Positions 1-8,118 of a DNA stretch of 64,000 bases are shown one piece after another; the first letter of the stretch is position 1, and every line of letters starts with the position of its first letter. The notes under the pieces are model-generated. The model worked only from the letters and a program-made list of their open reading frames with translations. It was not told where the DNA came from and ran no database searches. Position numbers and translations under genes: made by a program. This DNA is from Kallotenue papyrolyticum (GTDB lineage: Bacteria > Chloroflexota > Chloroflexia > Chloroflexales > Kallotenuaceae), in the NCBI RefSeq assembly GCF_000526415.1, contig NZ_JAGA01000002.1, forward strand, positions 1,790,001 to 1,854,000, written 5' to 3'.

Positions 1-600
1 CACGCGCACAAAGATGCCGAATTTGCTGGCGCCGTCGATCTCGGCGGCTTCGTCGAGCTCGCGGGGAATGCCGCGGATGAACTGCACCATCAGGAAGATG
101 AAGAAGGCCTCGCCGAAGAAGCGCGGCACCAGCAACGGCAGAAACGTATTGATCCAGTCCAGCCGGCTGAACAGGATGTACTGCGGAATGATCTGCACCT
201 GCGTCGGTAACATCAGCGTCATCAGCATGCAGGTGAACCAGAAGCTCCTGCCCCGAAAGCGCAGCCGGGCAAAGCCGTAGGCTACCACCGCCGAAGAGGC
301 CACCGTCGCCAGCGTGCCGATGCCTGAGAGGATAAAAGAGTTTTTGAAAAAGGTCGCGAAGGTGATGCCACCAAAACCGGCCCAGCCCTGAACATAGTTT
401 GCCAGCGTGAAGTTGTGCGGCAGCAACGAGGCCGAGTGTGTAAAGATCTCCTCGCGCGGCTTAAACGAGCTGCCGATCAGCCACAGCAGCGGATAGCTCA
501 TGAACAGACAGATCAGCAGCACCGTGCCGTGGTAGATCAGGCTGCGGCGCGTGGGCCGACCCAGGCCGAAACGCTCGAAGATGCTTGGAGCGGCATACAT
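1..600 (-). CDS. Carbohydrate ABC transporter permease, MalG/UgpE type (3' end outside window)
   Basis: Inner-membrane permease of a sugar importer, the second permease of the operon read leftwards from about 3080. The ATG lies at 600-598, two bases after the stop of the upstream permease, with a GGAGAAG ribosome site inside that gene. The visible 200 residues hold an N-terminal membrane segment (about 19-45), the typical SSFKPREEIF stretch, further membrane helices, and the start of the EAA loop (EAAEIDGAS near the window edge) that contacts the ATPase. The C-terminal third is off the left edge. No ATPase gene is visible. The substrate cannot be read from the permease; the neighbouring pectin and uronate genes suggest oligogalacturonate or a related sugar (inference). 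Confidence 0.9.
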   Translation of the reverse strand, partial: MYAAPSIFERFGLGRPTRRSLIYHGTVLLICLFMSYPLLWLIGSSFKPREEIFTHSASLLPHNFTLANYVQGWAGFGGITFATFFKNSFILSGIGTLATVASSAVVAYGFARLRFRGRSFWFTCMLMTLMLPTQVQIIPQYILFSRLDWINTFLPLLVPRFFGEAFFIFLMVQFIRGIPRELDEAAEIDGASKFGIFVRV

Positions 601-602
601 GG

Positions 603-1562
603 CTACTTCTCCTCCCGCGCGTCGGCTTCGTAGTAGACCCAGAAGGACGATGACTTAAAGACCAGCGCCGTAAAGAAGGCAATGATGATCAACAGCACCC
701 AGGCCATAGCGGCGGCGTAGCCCATATGCAGGAACTGGAAGCCCTGATCGTACAGGTAGAGCGAATAGAAGCGCGTGCTGTCCAGCGGCCCGCCGCGGGT
801 AATCACAAACGCCTGGGTAAAGACCATGAAGCCGGCAATGATCTGCATCACCAGGTTGAAGAAAATCACCGGACTCAACAGTGGCAGCGTGATGCGCAGA
901 AATTTTTTCCACGGACCGGCGCCGTCGATGGCTGCCGCTTCGTAGAGCTCCTGCGGAATTTGTTTCAGACCGGCCAGAAAGATCAACATCGGCGAGCCGA
1001 ACTGCCAGACCGCCAGCAGGATCAGCGTCCAGATCGCCGTGCGCGGATCGCCGAGCCAGTTGGGCCCCTGCAGGCCGCCCAGGCCCAGCACGGTGTTGAT
1101 CAGCCCATCGACGCCGAACAGGCGGCGCCACATCAGCGCGACGGCCACGCTGCCGCCGATGATCGAGGGGATGTAAAAGATCGCGCGGTAGAGGCCCAGA
1201 AAGCTGAAGCCGGCGTTGAGCAGCATGGCGATCGCCAGCGCGAAGACCAGCCGCAGCGGCACGGCGGTGAAGACATAGTAGAAGGTTGCGCCGACCGATT
1301 TCCAGTAGCGCGGATCCTCGAAGAACATGGTGCGGTAGTTGTCCAGCCCGATCCAACGCGGCGGCGTGAAGATATCGTAGTTCGTAAACGACAGGTAAAG
1401 CGATGCCACGATCGGGATCAGCGTAAAGCCGAAAAACCCGATCAGCCAGGGGGAGATAAACAGATAGCCGGCCAGATTGCTGCTGCGCCTGCGGGCGCGC
1501 CGGACCGCGGCGGCGCCGGCACTGACCTCGGCGACAGCGCCACGATGGATCAGGCTACGCAT
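603..1562 (-). CDS. Carbohydrate ABC transporter permease, MalF/UgpA type
   Basis: 319-residue inner-membrane permease. It has about six hydrophobic helices, begins with a basic cytoplasmic tail (about 1-30), and carries the EAA loop EAAAIDGAGPWKKF followed by ITLPLLSP near residue 220. That is the coupling motif of CUT1 sugar importers. A GAGGTG ribosome site precedes the ATG. It lies between the solute-binding protein gene (gap of about 105 bases, 1563-1667) and the second permease (gap of 2 bases), so the three are almost certainly co-transcribed from the promoter at 3519-3547. Length is normal for the family. Confidence 0.93.
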   Translation of the reverse strand: MRSLIHRGAVAEVSAGAAAVRRARRRSSNLAGYLFISPWLIGFFGFTLIPIVASLYLSFTNYDIFTPPRWIGLDNYRTMFFEDPRYWKSVGATFYYVFTAVPLRLVFALAIAMLLNAGFSFLGLYRAIFYIPSIIGGSVAVALMWRRLFGVDGLINTVLGLGGLQGPNWLGDPRTAIWTLILLAVWQFGSPMLIFLAGLKQIPQELYEAAAIDGAGPWKKFLRITLPLLSPVIFFNLVMQIIAGFMVFTQAFVITRGGPLDSTRFYSLYLYDQGFQFLHMGYAAAMAWVLLIIIAFFTALVFKSSSFWVYYEADAREEK

Positions 1563-1667
1563 ACCTACACCTCTTCATGGCTCCAAAAGCTGCTTGCTGC
1601 GGAGCATGGCCCAGCTTCAGCGCCATGGGCCATGCTCCGGACGTTCAGGGCCCGCTCGCCGGGCGCG

Positions 1668-3080
1668 CTACTGTTTGTTGCGCGCCAGAATAGCGTTGGC
1701 CTGATCGCGGAACTGCTTGGCGGCGCCTTCAGGCGCGATCTGGCCGTACAGCACCTGGTCCATCAGCGGCACGTACACGTTGTCGATAACCTCGACGCTG
1801 CCGGGCGGATCGGGCGGATCGAGCGGGCTGGGATCCTCGCCGACCTTGGCCACGATCTCGAAAGCTTCCTTCTGCGCCGCATTGAGCTGATCCTGGATCG
1901 CTTCACGCACCACCAACGAGATCGGCACGCCGCGTTCGGCAGCCAGGATCTGGTTGGCCTCGACCGAGTTGGTGAAGAAGTCGATGAAGGCAGCGGCGAC
2001 ATCCGGATGGGGGCACTTGCTGGTGATCGAGAAGAACATCGACGGCTTGAGATAGTGGCCGTGGTGTCCATTCTCCGGGCGCGGGAAGAGATGTAGCTCG
2101 ATCGGGCGCTTGGCCGCGTTGCTCACCGCCACGAGCTGGTTGCTCCACTGGTAGCCGATGGCCGCCTGCTGGCGCACGAAGATGCTGTCCTCGACGCTGA
2201 CGCCCTGCTGCGAGACCTCGAACTCACGCGTCGGCATGGCGCCGCTGTCGCTGAAGCGCTTGAGCATGGTGAAGAAATCAACGAAGAGCTGGTCGTCGTC
2301 ATAGCCCAGCGCCGTACCCTCGGCATTGTACAGCGCCTTGCCGTGCTGCTTCAACCACAGCTTGAAGACCTGGTTATCCGACAGGCCGGTACCCATGCCG
2401 TAAATGCCCAGCTTATCGTGGATCTGGGTGATCACCTGCTCGAAATCCTGCCAGGTCCAGTCGTCGGGCGGCAGGGCCACACCGGCTTTTTCAAAGGACT
2501 GCGTGTCGAGCAGCAGCGCTTGCGTGTTGGTGCCCAGGCTGATGGCGTAGAGTTTGCCGTTGAGGCGGCCACCCGCCAGGTACGCGTCGTCGATGTTGGA
2601 GGTGTCGATCGTGCCGTTGGCGACGTAGTCATCCAGCGGCAGCAGCAACCCGCGCGTGACCCAGTCGCTGATCTTCTGGTAGTCCTGCTGCATCAGGCAC
2701 GGCAGGTTGCCACCGGCGGCCTGCGTCGTCATCTTGGTGAAATAGTCGTCAAAGGCCGCGAATTCGTAGGTAATGTTGACGTTGGGGTGTTGCTGCCGGA
2801 AGAGCTCAATGACTTTGATGGTGCGATCATGGCGGTTCTGTGAGCCCCACCAGGCCATGTGCATGGTGATCGGCTGCCCGCCGGCCAGTTGTTCACTTTG
2901 CGGACTGGCGGCGGGCGAGGCAGCGGCCTGCGGACTGGCGGCGGGCGAGGCAGCGGCCTGCGGACTGGCGGCGGGCGAGGCAGTGTTGCCGGCAGTACCG
3001 CCGGCGCTGGGGCTGCCACAGGCCGCCAGCAACATGCTGATGATGGCAACGAGCGCGATCCACCTTCGACGCACGGTCAT
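1668..3080 (-). CDS. Extracellular solute-binding lipoprotein of a sugar ABC importer
   Basis: 470-residue family 1 solute-binding protein. Residues 1-21 are a lipoprotein signal peptide with lipobox LLAAC (Cys21). A low-complexity linker of Ala, Ser, Pro and Gln follows (about 32-64), encoded by three tandem 30-bp repeats, and then the binding domain begins at MHMAWWGSQNR. An AGGAGGA ribosome site sits just before the ATG. It is the first gene of the importer operon and is read divergently from the GntR regulator. The position beside uronate catabolic genes suggests pectin-derived sugars as ligand, but the ligand is not readable from sequence. Confidence 0.93.
   Translation of the reverse strand: MTVRRRWIALVAIISMLLAACGSPSAGGTAGNTASPAASPQAAASPAASPQAAASPAASPQSEQLAGGQPITMHMAWWGSQNRHDRTIKVIELFRQQHPNVNITYEFAAFDDYFTKMTTQAAGGNLPCLMQQDYQKISDWVTRGLLLPLDDYVANGTIDTSNIDDAYLAGGRLNGKLYAISLGTNTQALLLDTQSFEKAGVALPPDDWTWQDFEQVITQIHDKLGIYGMGTGLSDNQVFKLWLKQHGKALYNAEGTALGYDDDQLFVDFFTMLKRFSDSGAMPTREFEVSQQGVSVEDSIFVRQQAAIGYQWSNQLVAVSNAAKRPIELHLFPRPENGHHGHYLKPSMFFSITSKCPHPDVAAAFIDFFTNSVEANQILAAERGVPISLVVREAIQDQLNAAQKEAFEIVAKVGEDPSPLDPPDPPGSVEVIDNVYVPLMDQVLYGQIAPEGAAKQFRDQANAILARNKQ
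2899..2983. repeat. Tandem 30-bp repeat in the lipoprotein linker
   Basis: Three head-to-tail copies start at 2899, 2929 and 2959; the last is shortened to 25 bases. They encode the repeating ASPAASPQAA linker behind the lipid-anchored cysteine of the solute-binding protein. Copies look identical, which suggests recent slippage expansion. There are no spacers, so this is not CRISPR. Confidence 0.9.
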
Positions 3081-3512
3081 GGCTGTTCCTCCTGGATCTT
3101 GATACTGCCTGCCAATGTGGCCGATATACTACAGCCTTCCTGACGGAACCCCCTACCGGGGTATACTGCGCATGCGTACCTCCTTGTTATAGGCACCTGG
3201 ACCGCCTCCGGCGGGCAGGCTGCCTGCTAAACCTACGTCGATTGCCTGGCTGCCTGCCCGAGATGCAGGCGCGTACGAGAGGGTGCTGGGGAGCGTGTGT
3301 CGGGCATGGCTCTACCCTCGGCGAGAACGAGGGCGAGAGTGTAGGCAAGCGGATGGAACGGTGCCGGACAAGGCTTCCAGGGTTGGTTCATAGGTTGAGC
3401 TCCCTTAGCTCGGCTGGCGATCCGTCGGCTGCGGCGATCAACACTGAACAGGGCGCCCAGGGAATGTGGCCTTGTGCCGATATGGCTACACTGCTCCCAG
3501 GGACGTTATATG

Positions 3513-3527
3513 GTATATATTATATAC
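3513..3527. promoter_or_regulatory. Operator-like palindrome O1 over the importer -10
   Basis: GTATATA-T-TATATAC is a perfect 15-base palindrome that covers the minus-strand TATAAT. It contains the 12-mer ATATATTATATA (3515-3526). The same 12-mer recurs exactly 70 bases away at 3585-3596, and with one mismatch at the pectate lyase promoter (8039-8050). It is the likely binding site of the adjacent GntR protein (inference). Confidence 0.6.
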
Positions 3528-3547
3528 AAAGATGCTGGCTCTGTCAA
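3519..3547 (-). promoter_or_regulatory. Consensus sigma-70-type promoter of the ABC importer operon
   Basis: On the minus strand a perfect TTGACA (3547-3542) and a perfect TATAAT (3524-3519) are separated by 17 bases. Transcription would begin near 3511 and run about 430 bases before the lipoprotein ATG at 3080, a long leader. The -10 lies inside the palindrome at 3513-3527, so a bound regulator would block it. Confidence 0.8.
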
Positions 3548-3564
3548 GTGTCTTCTAAAACAAC

Positions 3565-3593
3565 TTGACAAAAGCTTTAGATAAATATATTAT
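3565..3593 (+). promoter_or_regulatory. Promoter of the GntR regulator gene
   Basis: TTGACA at 3565-3570 and TATTAT at 3588-3593 with a 17-base spacer on the plus strand, about 78 bases before the GntR ATG. It faces away from the importer promoter; the two -35 elements lie 17 bases apart. The -10 overlaps operator O2, which suggests autoregulation. Confidence 0.75.
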
Positions 3594-3597
3594 ATAT
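3585..3597. promoter_or_regulatory. Operator-like palindrome O2 over the gntR -10
   Basis: ATATAT-T-ATATAT palindrome containing the 12-mer shared with O1. It overlaps the -10 of the regulator promoter. A 70-base spacing to O1 would allow cooperative or looped binding by a dimeric regulator (inference). Confidence 0.5.
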
Positions 3598-3670
3598 CAC
3601 ATGGATGGGAGTTTGATCAAGAGCAGAGCAGTCTGTCTATCTTGCACCTCGACAGGCAGAAGGCGATAGC

Positions 3671-4429
3671 ATGGGAGCGCAAACACCCACCGGTCGGCGC
3701 TTTCAAACCAAACAAGCGTTTGTCTACCACACACTGCGCGCGGCGATCATGCACGGCGAGTTCGCGCCCGGCCAGCGCTTGCGCACCGAGGAGCTGGCCC
3801 AGCGTCTGGGGGTCAGCCCCATTCCGGTGCGTGAAGCGCTGCAACTGTTGCAATCGGAGCGCCTGGTTGAGCTTATCCCGCACGTCGGCGCGCGCGTCGC
3901 GCCGATCTCTGCTTCCTCCATCGCCGAGATCTTTGCGATCATGGAAGGGCTCGAGCGCGTCGCGACGCGGGTGGCGGCAGTTCGCCTCGACGATGCCCAG
4001 GTTAAGCACCTCTCCGCGCTGCTGACGGCGATGGATCAGGCGCTGCAGCGCGGCCATCCCGAGCAGTGGGCCGATCTCAACAGCGAATTCCATTTGAGCA
4101 TTGCCGCCATCACGGCCATGCCCTTGCTCCAGGAGCTGACGGCGCGCATCCTCGACCAATGGGATCGCCTGCGCCGGCACTACCTCAGGGGCGCGCTGGC
4201 CCAACGCCTGGAACAGGCCCAGCGCGAGCATCACCAGATCGTGGCGGCCATGCGCGCACGCGACTATGCGTGCCTCGAGCGCCTGGTGTGCGAGCACAAC
4301 CGTGGCGCGCTGATGGCGTATACTACCTATCTGGCGCGCCAGGCGGCGCCGGCACAGCAGACCGACCTTGTGCCGTCCGAAGGAGGCGCGTCCGTGCTTA
4401 TTAGTGCCAATCAGGCTGGGCATAACTGA
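3671..4429 (+). CDS. GntR-family transcriptional regulator, FadR/FCD subfamily
   Basis: 252-residue DNA-binding repressor or activator. The N-terminal winged helix-turn-helix (about 12-78) holds the recognition-helix stretch GVSPIPVREAL (47-57). The C-terminal FCD ligand domain has the expected metal or ligand residues Asp135, His141, His187/188 and His209. FCD regulators commonly sense sugar acids such as uronates. The gene is divergent from the importer operon and followed directly by an AEC transporter (TGATG overlap at 4427-4431) and uxaE, so it is the natural regulator of the locus, acting at the AT-rich palindromes at 3513, 3585 and 8031 (inference). Confidence 0.9.
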   Translation: MGAQTPTGRRFQTKQAFVYHTLRAAIMHGEFAPGQRLRTEELAQRLGVSPIPVREALQLLQSERLVELIPHVGARVAPISASSIAEIFAIMEGLERVATRVAAVRLDDAQVKHLSALLTAMDQALQRGHPEQWADLNSEFHLSIAAITAMPLLQELTARILDQWDRLRRHYLRGALAQRLEQAQREHHQIVAAMRARDYACLERLVCEHNRGALMAYTTYLARQAAPAQQTDLVPSEGGASVLISANQAGHN

Positions 4430-5358
4430 TGGTGCTCCTCTTTCAGGTCTTTAGCGAGGTGATTCTGCCGATCGTGGTGATCGCCGGCATAGGCTATGCT
4501 CTGCAGAGCCGCTTTGCGCTTGATCTCTCGACCCTCAACCGGGTCAGTCTCTACTGCCTGAGTCCCTGTCTGCTGTTTGTGACGCTGCTGCGCACCGAGG
4601 TGAGCGGTGGTGAGGCTGCGCGTTTGGCGCTGCTGATGCTGCTGGTCGTAATCTGCATGTGCGCCTTCGCCTATGCGCTGGCGCGTCTGATGGGGCTGGG
4701 CGTGGCCGAGCGCAGCGGCTTTGTGCTGGCGACAACCTTCATGAATTCGGGCAACTACGGGCTGCCCGCAACGCGCTTCGCCTTTGGCGAGGTTGGCTTT
4801 CAGTATGCCGTGATCGGCTATCTGACGCAGGCGCTGTTGTCGCAGACGCTGGCGGTCTATGTTGCGTCGAGCGGCAGCGGGAATCGCCGCGCGGCCCTGT
4901 GGCAGGTGCTGCGCATGCCGATGCTCTACGCCGCGCTGCTGGCACTGGCGCTGCGCATGCTGGGCATCCGCCTGGATGAGAGCGAGGGTCCGCTGGCGTT
5001 GGGGCTCTACCGTGGCCTGCGCATGGTTGCCGATGCGACGCTGCCGCTTCTGTTGTTGATCCTGGGAATGCAGTTGCGCCGGCGGCAGCCGTCGAGCACG
5101 AGCGGTCCGGTCGGCGTTGCGACCGCGCTGCGTCTGGGCGCGTCGGTGCCGATCGCCGTGGTGATTGCGCTGCTGCTGGGACTGCACGATCTGCCGCTAC
5201 GCGTCGGCGTGGTGCAGGCGGCCATGCCAACGGCCGTCAATACCACGATCCTGGCGCTGGAGTTCAATGCCTGGCCCCATTTTGTGAGCAAGGTGGTGGT
5301 CACGACCACGCTCGGCAGCCTGCTGACGCTGACGCTGTTGATCATGGTGTTGCAGTAG
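4429..5358 (+). CDS. AEC-family (auxin efflux carrier/malonate permease-like) transporter
   Basis: 309-residue integral membrane protein with about ten hydrophobic helices. It shows the family's central motif region ATTFMNSGNYGLP (about residues 101-113) and the second-half motif VQAAMPTAVNTTILA (about 262-276). AEC proteins move organic acids. Here the gene overlaps the regulator's stop codon by one base and is followed 26 bases later by uxaE, so a role in uronate or organic-acid movement is plausible but unproved. Length and topology are normal. Confidence 0.85.
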   Translation: MVLLFQVFSEVILPIVVIAGIGYALQSRFALDLSTLNRVSLYCLSPCLLFVTLLRTEVSGGEAARLALLMLLVVICMCAFAYALARLMGLGVAERSGFVLATTFMNSGNYGLPATRFAFGEVGFQYAVIGYLTQALLSQTLAVYVASSGSGNRRAALWQVLRMPMLYAALLALALRMLGIRLDESEGPLALGLYRGLRMVADATLPLLLLILGMQLRRRQPSSTSGPVGVATALRLGASVPIAVVIALLLGLHDLPLRVGVVQAAMPTAVNTTILALEFNAWPHFVSKVVVTTTLGSLLTLTLLIMVLQ

Positions 5359-5384
5359 GCCTGCCGGCCGGCAAAGGAGGAGCG

Positions 5385-6929
5385 ATGCACCGGCCAGAGG
5401 AACAGAGTGTGTTGCTGCGCGCCGCGCGCCTCGATCTGGCGCCGCGCTCGGTGGTGGTTGCCGATGGCGTCGAATACGGACTGGCGCGCCTGGCGGATGG
5501 AGACTGGCGGCTGGCGGTGCTGGCCGCAACGCCGGAGGAGCTGCATGGCTTCGCGGGCGAACGCTCGCAGCATGAGGGACATGCGCTGCTGGTGGGGCCT
5601 TGCCATGCGGCCAATGCTGCTGCGCTGCGCGCGCGGTTGGCCTGGCTGCAACCGCGCGTGTTGGGCCTGCAACCCTCGGCGGGCCTGGGCGACCGCCTGG
5701 GCCTGGCCACGCCCGGCCATGTCCGGGCCGTGCGCGCTGTTGGTGGCGGCATCGCGCCGATCTTTGCGCAACAGTCGATCCGCGAAATGCAGCGCACCGG
5801 GCGAACACCGCAGCAGGTCATGGATGATGCGACCTGGGGTGTCTTTGCCGAGGGCTGGCGTGACGGCTTCGGCGCCGACGCCGACCATCTCAAAACGCTT
5901 GAGGATGTTGAGCAGTGTGTCGCCGCGGGCTATACCTTCTACACCGTCGATCCGGGCGCGTACGTTGATGATCGCGCCGCCAGCGCCGATCCGCCTGAGC
6001 TGGAGCGCCTGTTTGCTGCCCTGCCCTGGGATGCGCTCGAGGATCGTCCCGCCGATCTGCTCAGACGCTATGCCGATCTGCGGCTGGAGCTGGAAGGTCA
6101 CCGCGTTGCACTGGATCAGGTCGCCGCGCGTCGCGCCGCGGTCAAGTATGGTCGCGCCGTGGCGCATGTGGCGCGCATGTATCGCCACCTGCTGGCTGTG
6201 GCGGGCGACCGCCCGGTTGAGCTGGAAGTTTCGGTGGATGAAACGACCTATCCCACCAGCCATGCCGAGCACGTCTATCTCGCCTCCGAGCTCCAGCGGT
6301 TGGGCGTGCGCTGGGTCAGCCTGGCGCCGCGCTATGTCGGCCGCTTCGAGAAGGGCGTGGACTACGTTGGCGATCTGGCTGCCTTTGAGGCCGATTTCGC
6401 CGCGCATGCCGCGATTGCGCGGCAGTTCGGACCCTATAAACTGAGTCTGCACTCCGGCTCGGACAAGTTCAGCATCTACCCCATCGTCGCGCGCCAGAGC
6501 CGAGGACTGGCGCATCTCAAAACCGCCGGCACCAGCTACCTGGAGGCCTTGCGCGCGATCGCGCATCTGGAGCCGGCGCTGTTCCGCGCGATCTACGCCT
6601 TTGCCCGCCAGCAGTACCCCACCGATCGCGCCAGCTACCATGTTTCGGCGGAGCTGGAGCGCGCGCCGCAGCCGGAGGAGCTGGACGACGCCGGGCTGCC
6701 GACGCTGCTGGAGCATTTCCATGCGCGTGAAATCCTGCACGTCACCTTTGGTTCGGTGCTGACGGCGCGCACATCCACGGGCGAGCTGCGCTTCGGCGCG
6801 CGACTGATGCAGGTCTTGCAACGCCATCCGGAGGAGTATGCGCGCCATCTGGAGACGCATTTCGTGCGTCATCTCCAGCCTTTCGCTGCGGTGCTCCACC
6901 ACGCAAGGCAGGGTGCTTCTGGCAGCTGA
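5385..6929 (+). CDS. uxaE: Tagaturonate/fructuronate epimerase family protein (UxaE)
   Basis: 514-residue cytosolic enzyme matching the UxaE family, which interconverts D-tagaturonate and D-fructuronate and so links galacturonate to glucuronate catabolism. Characteristic stretches are SVDETTYPTS (about 282-291), KLSLHSGSDKFSIYP (about 350) and the C-terminal ILHVTFGSVLT. An AAGGAGGAG ribosome site lies 4 bases before the ATG. It probably shares a transcript with gntR and the AEC gene. With UxaC (9549) and the SDR (10982) it makes a galacturonate-to-mannonate route. Confidence 0.82.
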   Translation: MHRPEEQSVLLRAARLDLAPRSVVVADGVEYGLARLADGDWRLAVLAATPEELHGFAGERSQHEGHALLVGPCHAANAAALRARLAWLQPRVLGLQPSAGLGDRLGLATPGHVRAVRAVGGGIAPIFAQQSIREMQRTGRTPQQVMDDATWGVFAEGWRDGFGADADHLKTLEDVEQCVAAGYTFYTVDPGAYVDDRAASADPPELERLFAALPWDALEDRPADLLRRYADLRLELEGHRVALDQVAARRAAVKYGRAVAHVARMYRHLLAVAGDRPVELEVSVDETTYPTSHAEHVYLASELQRLGVRWVSLAPRYVGRFEKGVDYVGDLAAFEADFAAHAAIARQFGPYKLSLHSGSDKFSIYPIVARQSRGLAHLKTAGTSYLEALRAIAHLEPALFRAIYAFARQQYPTDRASYHVSAELERAPQPEELDDAGLPTLLEHFHAREILHVTFGSVLTARTSTGELRFGARLMQVLQRHPEEYARHLETHFVRHLQPFAAVLHHARQGASGS

Positions 6930-6941
6930 AGGTTGCGCTGC

Positions 6942-7973
6942 TCAAACCTCTAGCCAGCGCGCCAGGAAGGGGAGGGCCGGCGTGACGCGCAGTTGGTGCC
7001 CGCCGGCAAACAGATCGAGCGCCAGGCGCTCGCCGGCCTGCGCGATCCGGTACGCGTGCTGTAGCTCGGCATAGGCTGCCCGCGTGCCCGCTGCCGGAAA
7101 GAGCGGATCGTCCGTGCCGGCGATGAGCAGCAGCGGGCGCGGCGCGATCAGCGCGGCGATGTCACACATCTCGGCGTCGCGCAGCAGGCCGGGCACGTAG
7201 TTGCAGAGGCAATGGCGTTGGTCGAGGAGGCTATCGCGGAAGGTGCAGAAGTAGGTGCCGATCACGGCGGCGCGCAGGCGTGGCTCCAGCGCCGCCGCCA
7301 GCAGGGCCACCGCTCCACCGCCCGAGCCACCCATGATCGCGATGCGTCGCGCATCGACCTGCGGTATGCCGCGCAGCAGCTCGAAGGCGCCCAGCACATC
7401 CGCAACGCGATCGCCCAGCAGCGGACGTCCCAGCAGCAGGCTCCATCTGGCCAGCGCCTCGCACGATGAGCGCGTGGATGCCCCGTCGCGATCCGCAGCC
7501 AGCCGACGGCGACCGAAGCCGCGCAGCTCCGGGACCAGCACCACCATGCCGTGCCGCGCCAGATCAAGCGCAAAATCCTGGTGGTAGCCCTGCGGAGTGG
7601 CGCGTGGCGCGCCCTCCGCTGTCAGGCCCACCAGTTCGTTCATGCCGTAGCCGTGGCCGGGCACGGCGATGACCGCCGGTCGCGGTGCGTCGTGCACAGC
7701 CGGGGTCAGCAGCCAGGCCGGAATGTCTTCATCGCTCGCACCGGCGAAGCTGATCAGACTGCGACGGTAGCCATCGTGGAGCGTGGTGGCGGCGATGCTC
7801 CAACGCGGCGCGCGCCGTTGCGCCGGGAGCGCCAGATGCTGACGGAGCCGGGCGCGCAGTCGTCGCCGCCAGCGCTGCCAGGTCGGCGCATCGACCGTGG
7901 CGGGCATGGCATAGCGGCGCGCCTCGCGCATAAGCGCGCTTCTGTAGGCGGCGAGTGGATCATCGGGCGGCAT
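6942..7973 (-). CDS. Alpha/beta hydrolase, esterase-like
   Basis: 343-residue serine hydrolase without signal peptide. Features are VPGHGYG oxyanion-side loop (about 105-111), RGFG (151-154), nucleophile elbow GGSGGG with Ser217, acid candidate Asp288/289 in GTDDP, and His326 in GGHQL, in the canonical order. It resembles acetylxylan-esterase and dienelactone-hydrolase type enzymes. It is convergent with uxaE (12-base gap) and divergent from the pectate lyase. Position in a pectin locus suggests removal of acetyl or methyl ester groups from imported oligomers (inference); a general esterase is equally possible. Confidence 0.75.
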   Translation of the reverse strand: MPPDDPLAAYRSALMREARRYAMPATVDAPTWQRWRRRLRARLRQHLALPAQRRAPRWSIAATTLHDGYRRSLISFAGASDEDIPAWLLTPAVHDAPRPAVIAVPGHGYGMNELVGLTAEGAPRATPQGYHQDFALDLARHGMVVLVPELRGFGRRRLAADRDGASTRSSCEALARWSLLLGRPLLGDRVADVLGAFELLRGIPQVDARRIAIMGGSGGGAVALLAAALEPRLRAAVIGTYFCTFRDSLLDQRHCLCNYVPGLLRDAEMCDIAALIAPRPLLLIAGTDDPLFPAAGTRAAYAELQHAYRIAQAGERLALDLFAGGHQLRVTPALPFLARWLEV

Positions 7974-8015
7974 GCTGCTGCTCCCTCTTCATCGGCTGCT
8001 GCTTCCCGGCGGCAG

Positions 8016-8045
8016 TTGAAGCAGCTTTGGACTATATGATATAGT
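8016..8045 (+). promoter_or_regulatory. Promoter of the pectate lyase gene
   Basis: TTGAAG (8016-8021) and TATAGT (8040-8045) with an 18-base spacer. The -10 lies within the palindrome at 8031-8045. This puts the start site near 8052 and leaves a leader of about 65 bases before the ATG at 8119. Confidence 0.6.
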
Positions 8046-8050
8046 ATATA
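8031..8050. promoter_or_regulatory. Operator-like palindrome O3 upstream of pectate lyase
   Basis: ACTATAT-G-ATATAGT (8031-8045) is a perfect 15-base palindrome around one central base. The 12-mer ATATAGTATATA (8039-8050) matches the O1/O2 core at 11 of 12 positions. This ties the pectate lyase to the same regulator as the importer (inference). Confidence 0.5.
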
Positions 8051-8118
8051 TGAATTGGTGCGGCGCGGCTGTGCGCGAGCAGGTGGCTGGCAGGCAGTTC
8101 GCGTCGAGGAGGGGTGCA

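Noticed and set aside
2899-2983. Tandem 30-bp repeat as CRISPR
   Set aside because: No spacers between copies and the repeat is an in-frame linker of a lipoprotein.
5007-6902. 631-codon minus frame opposite uxaE
   Set aside because: No similarity and biased composition; uxaE on the plus strand is convincing.
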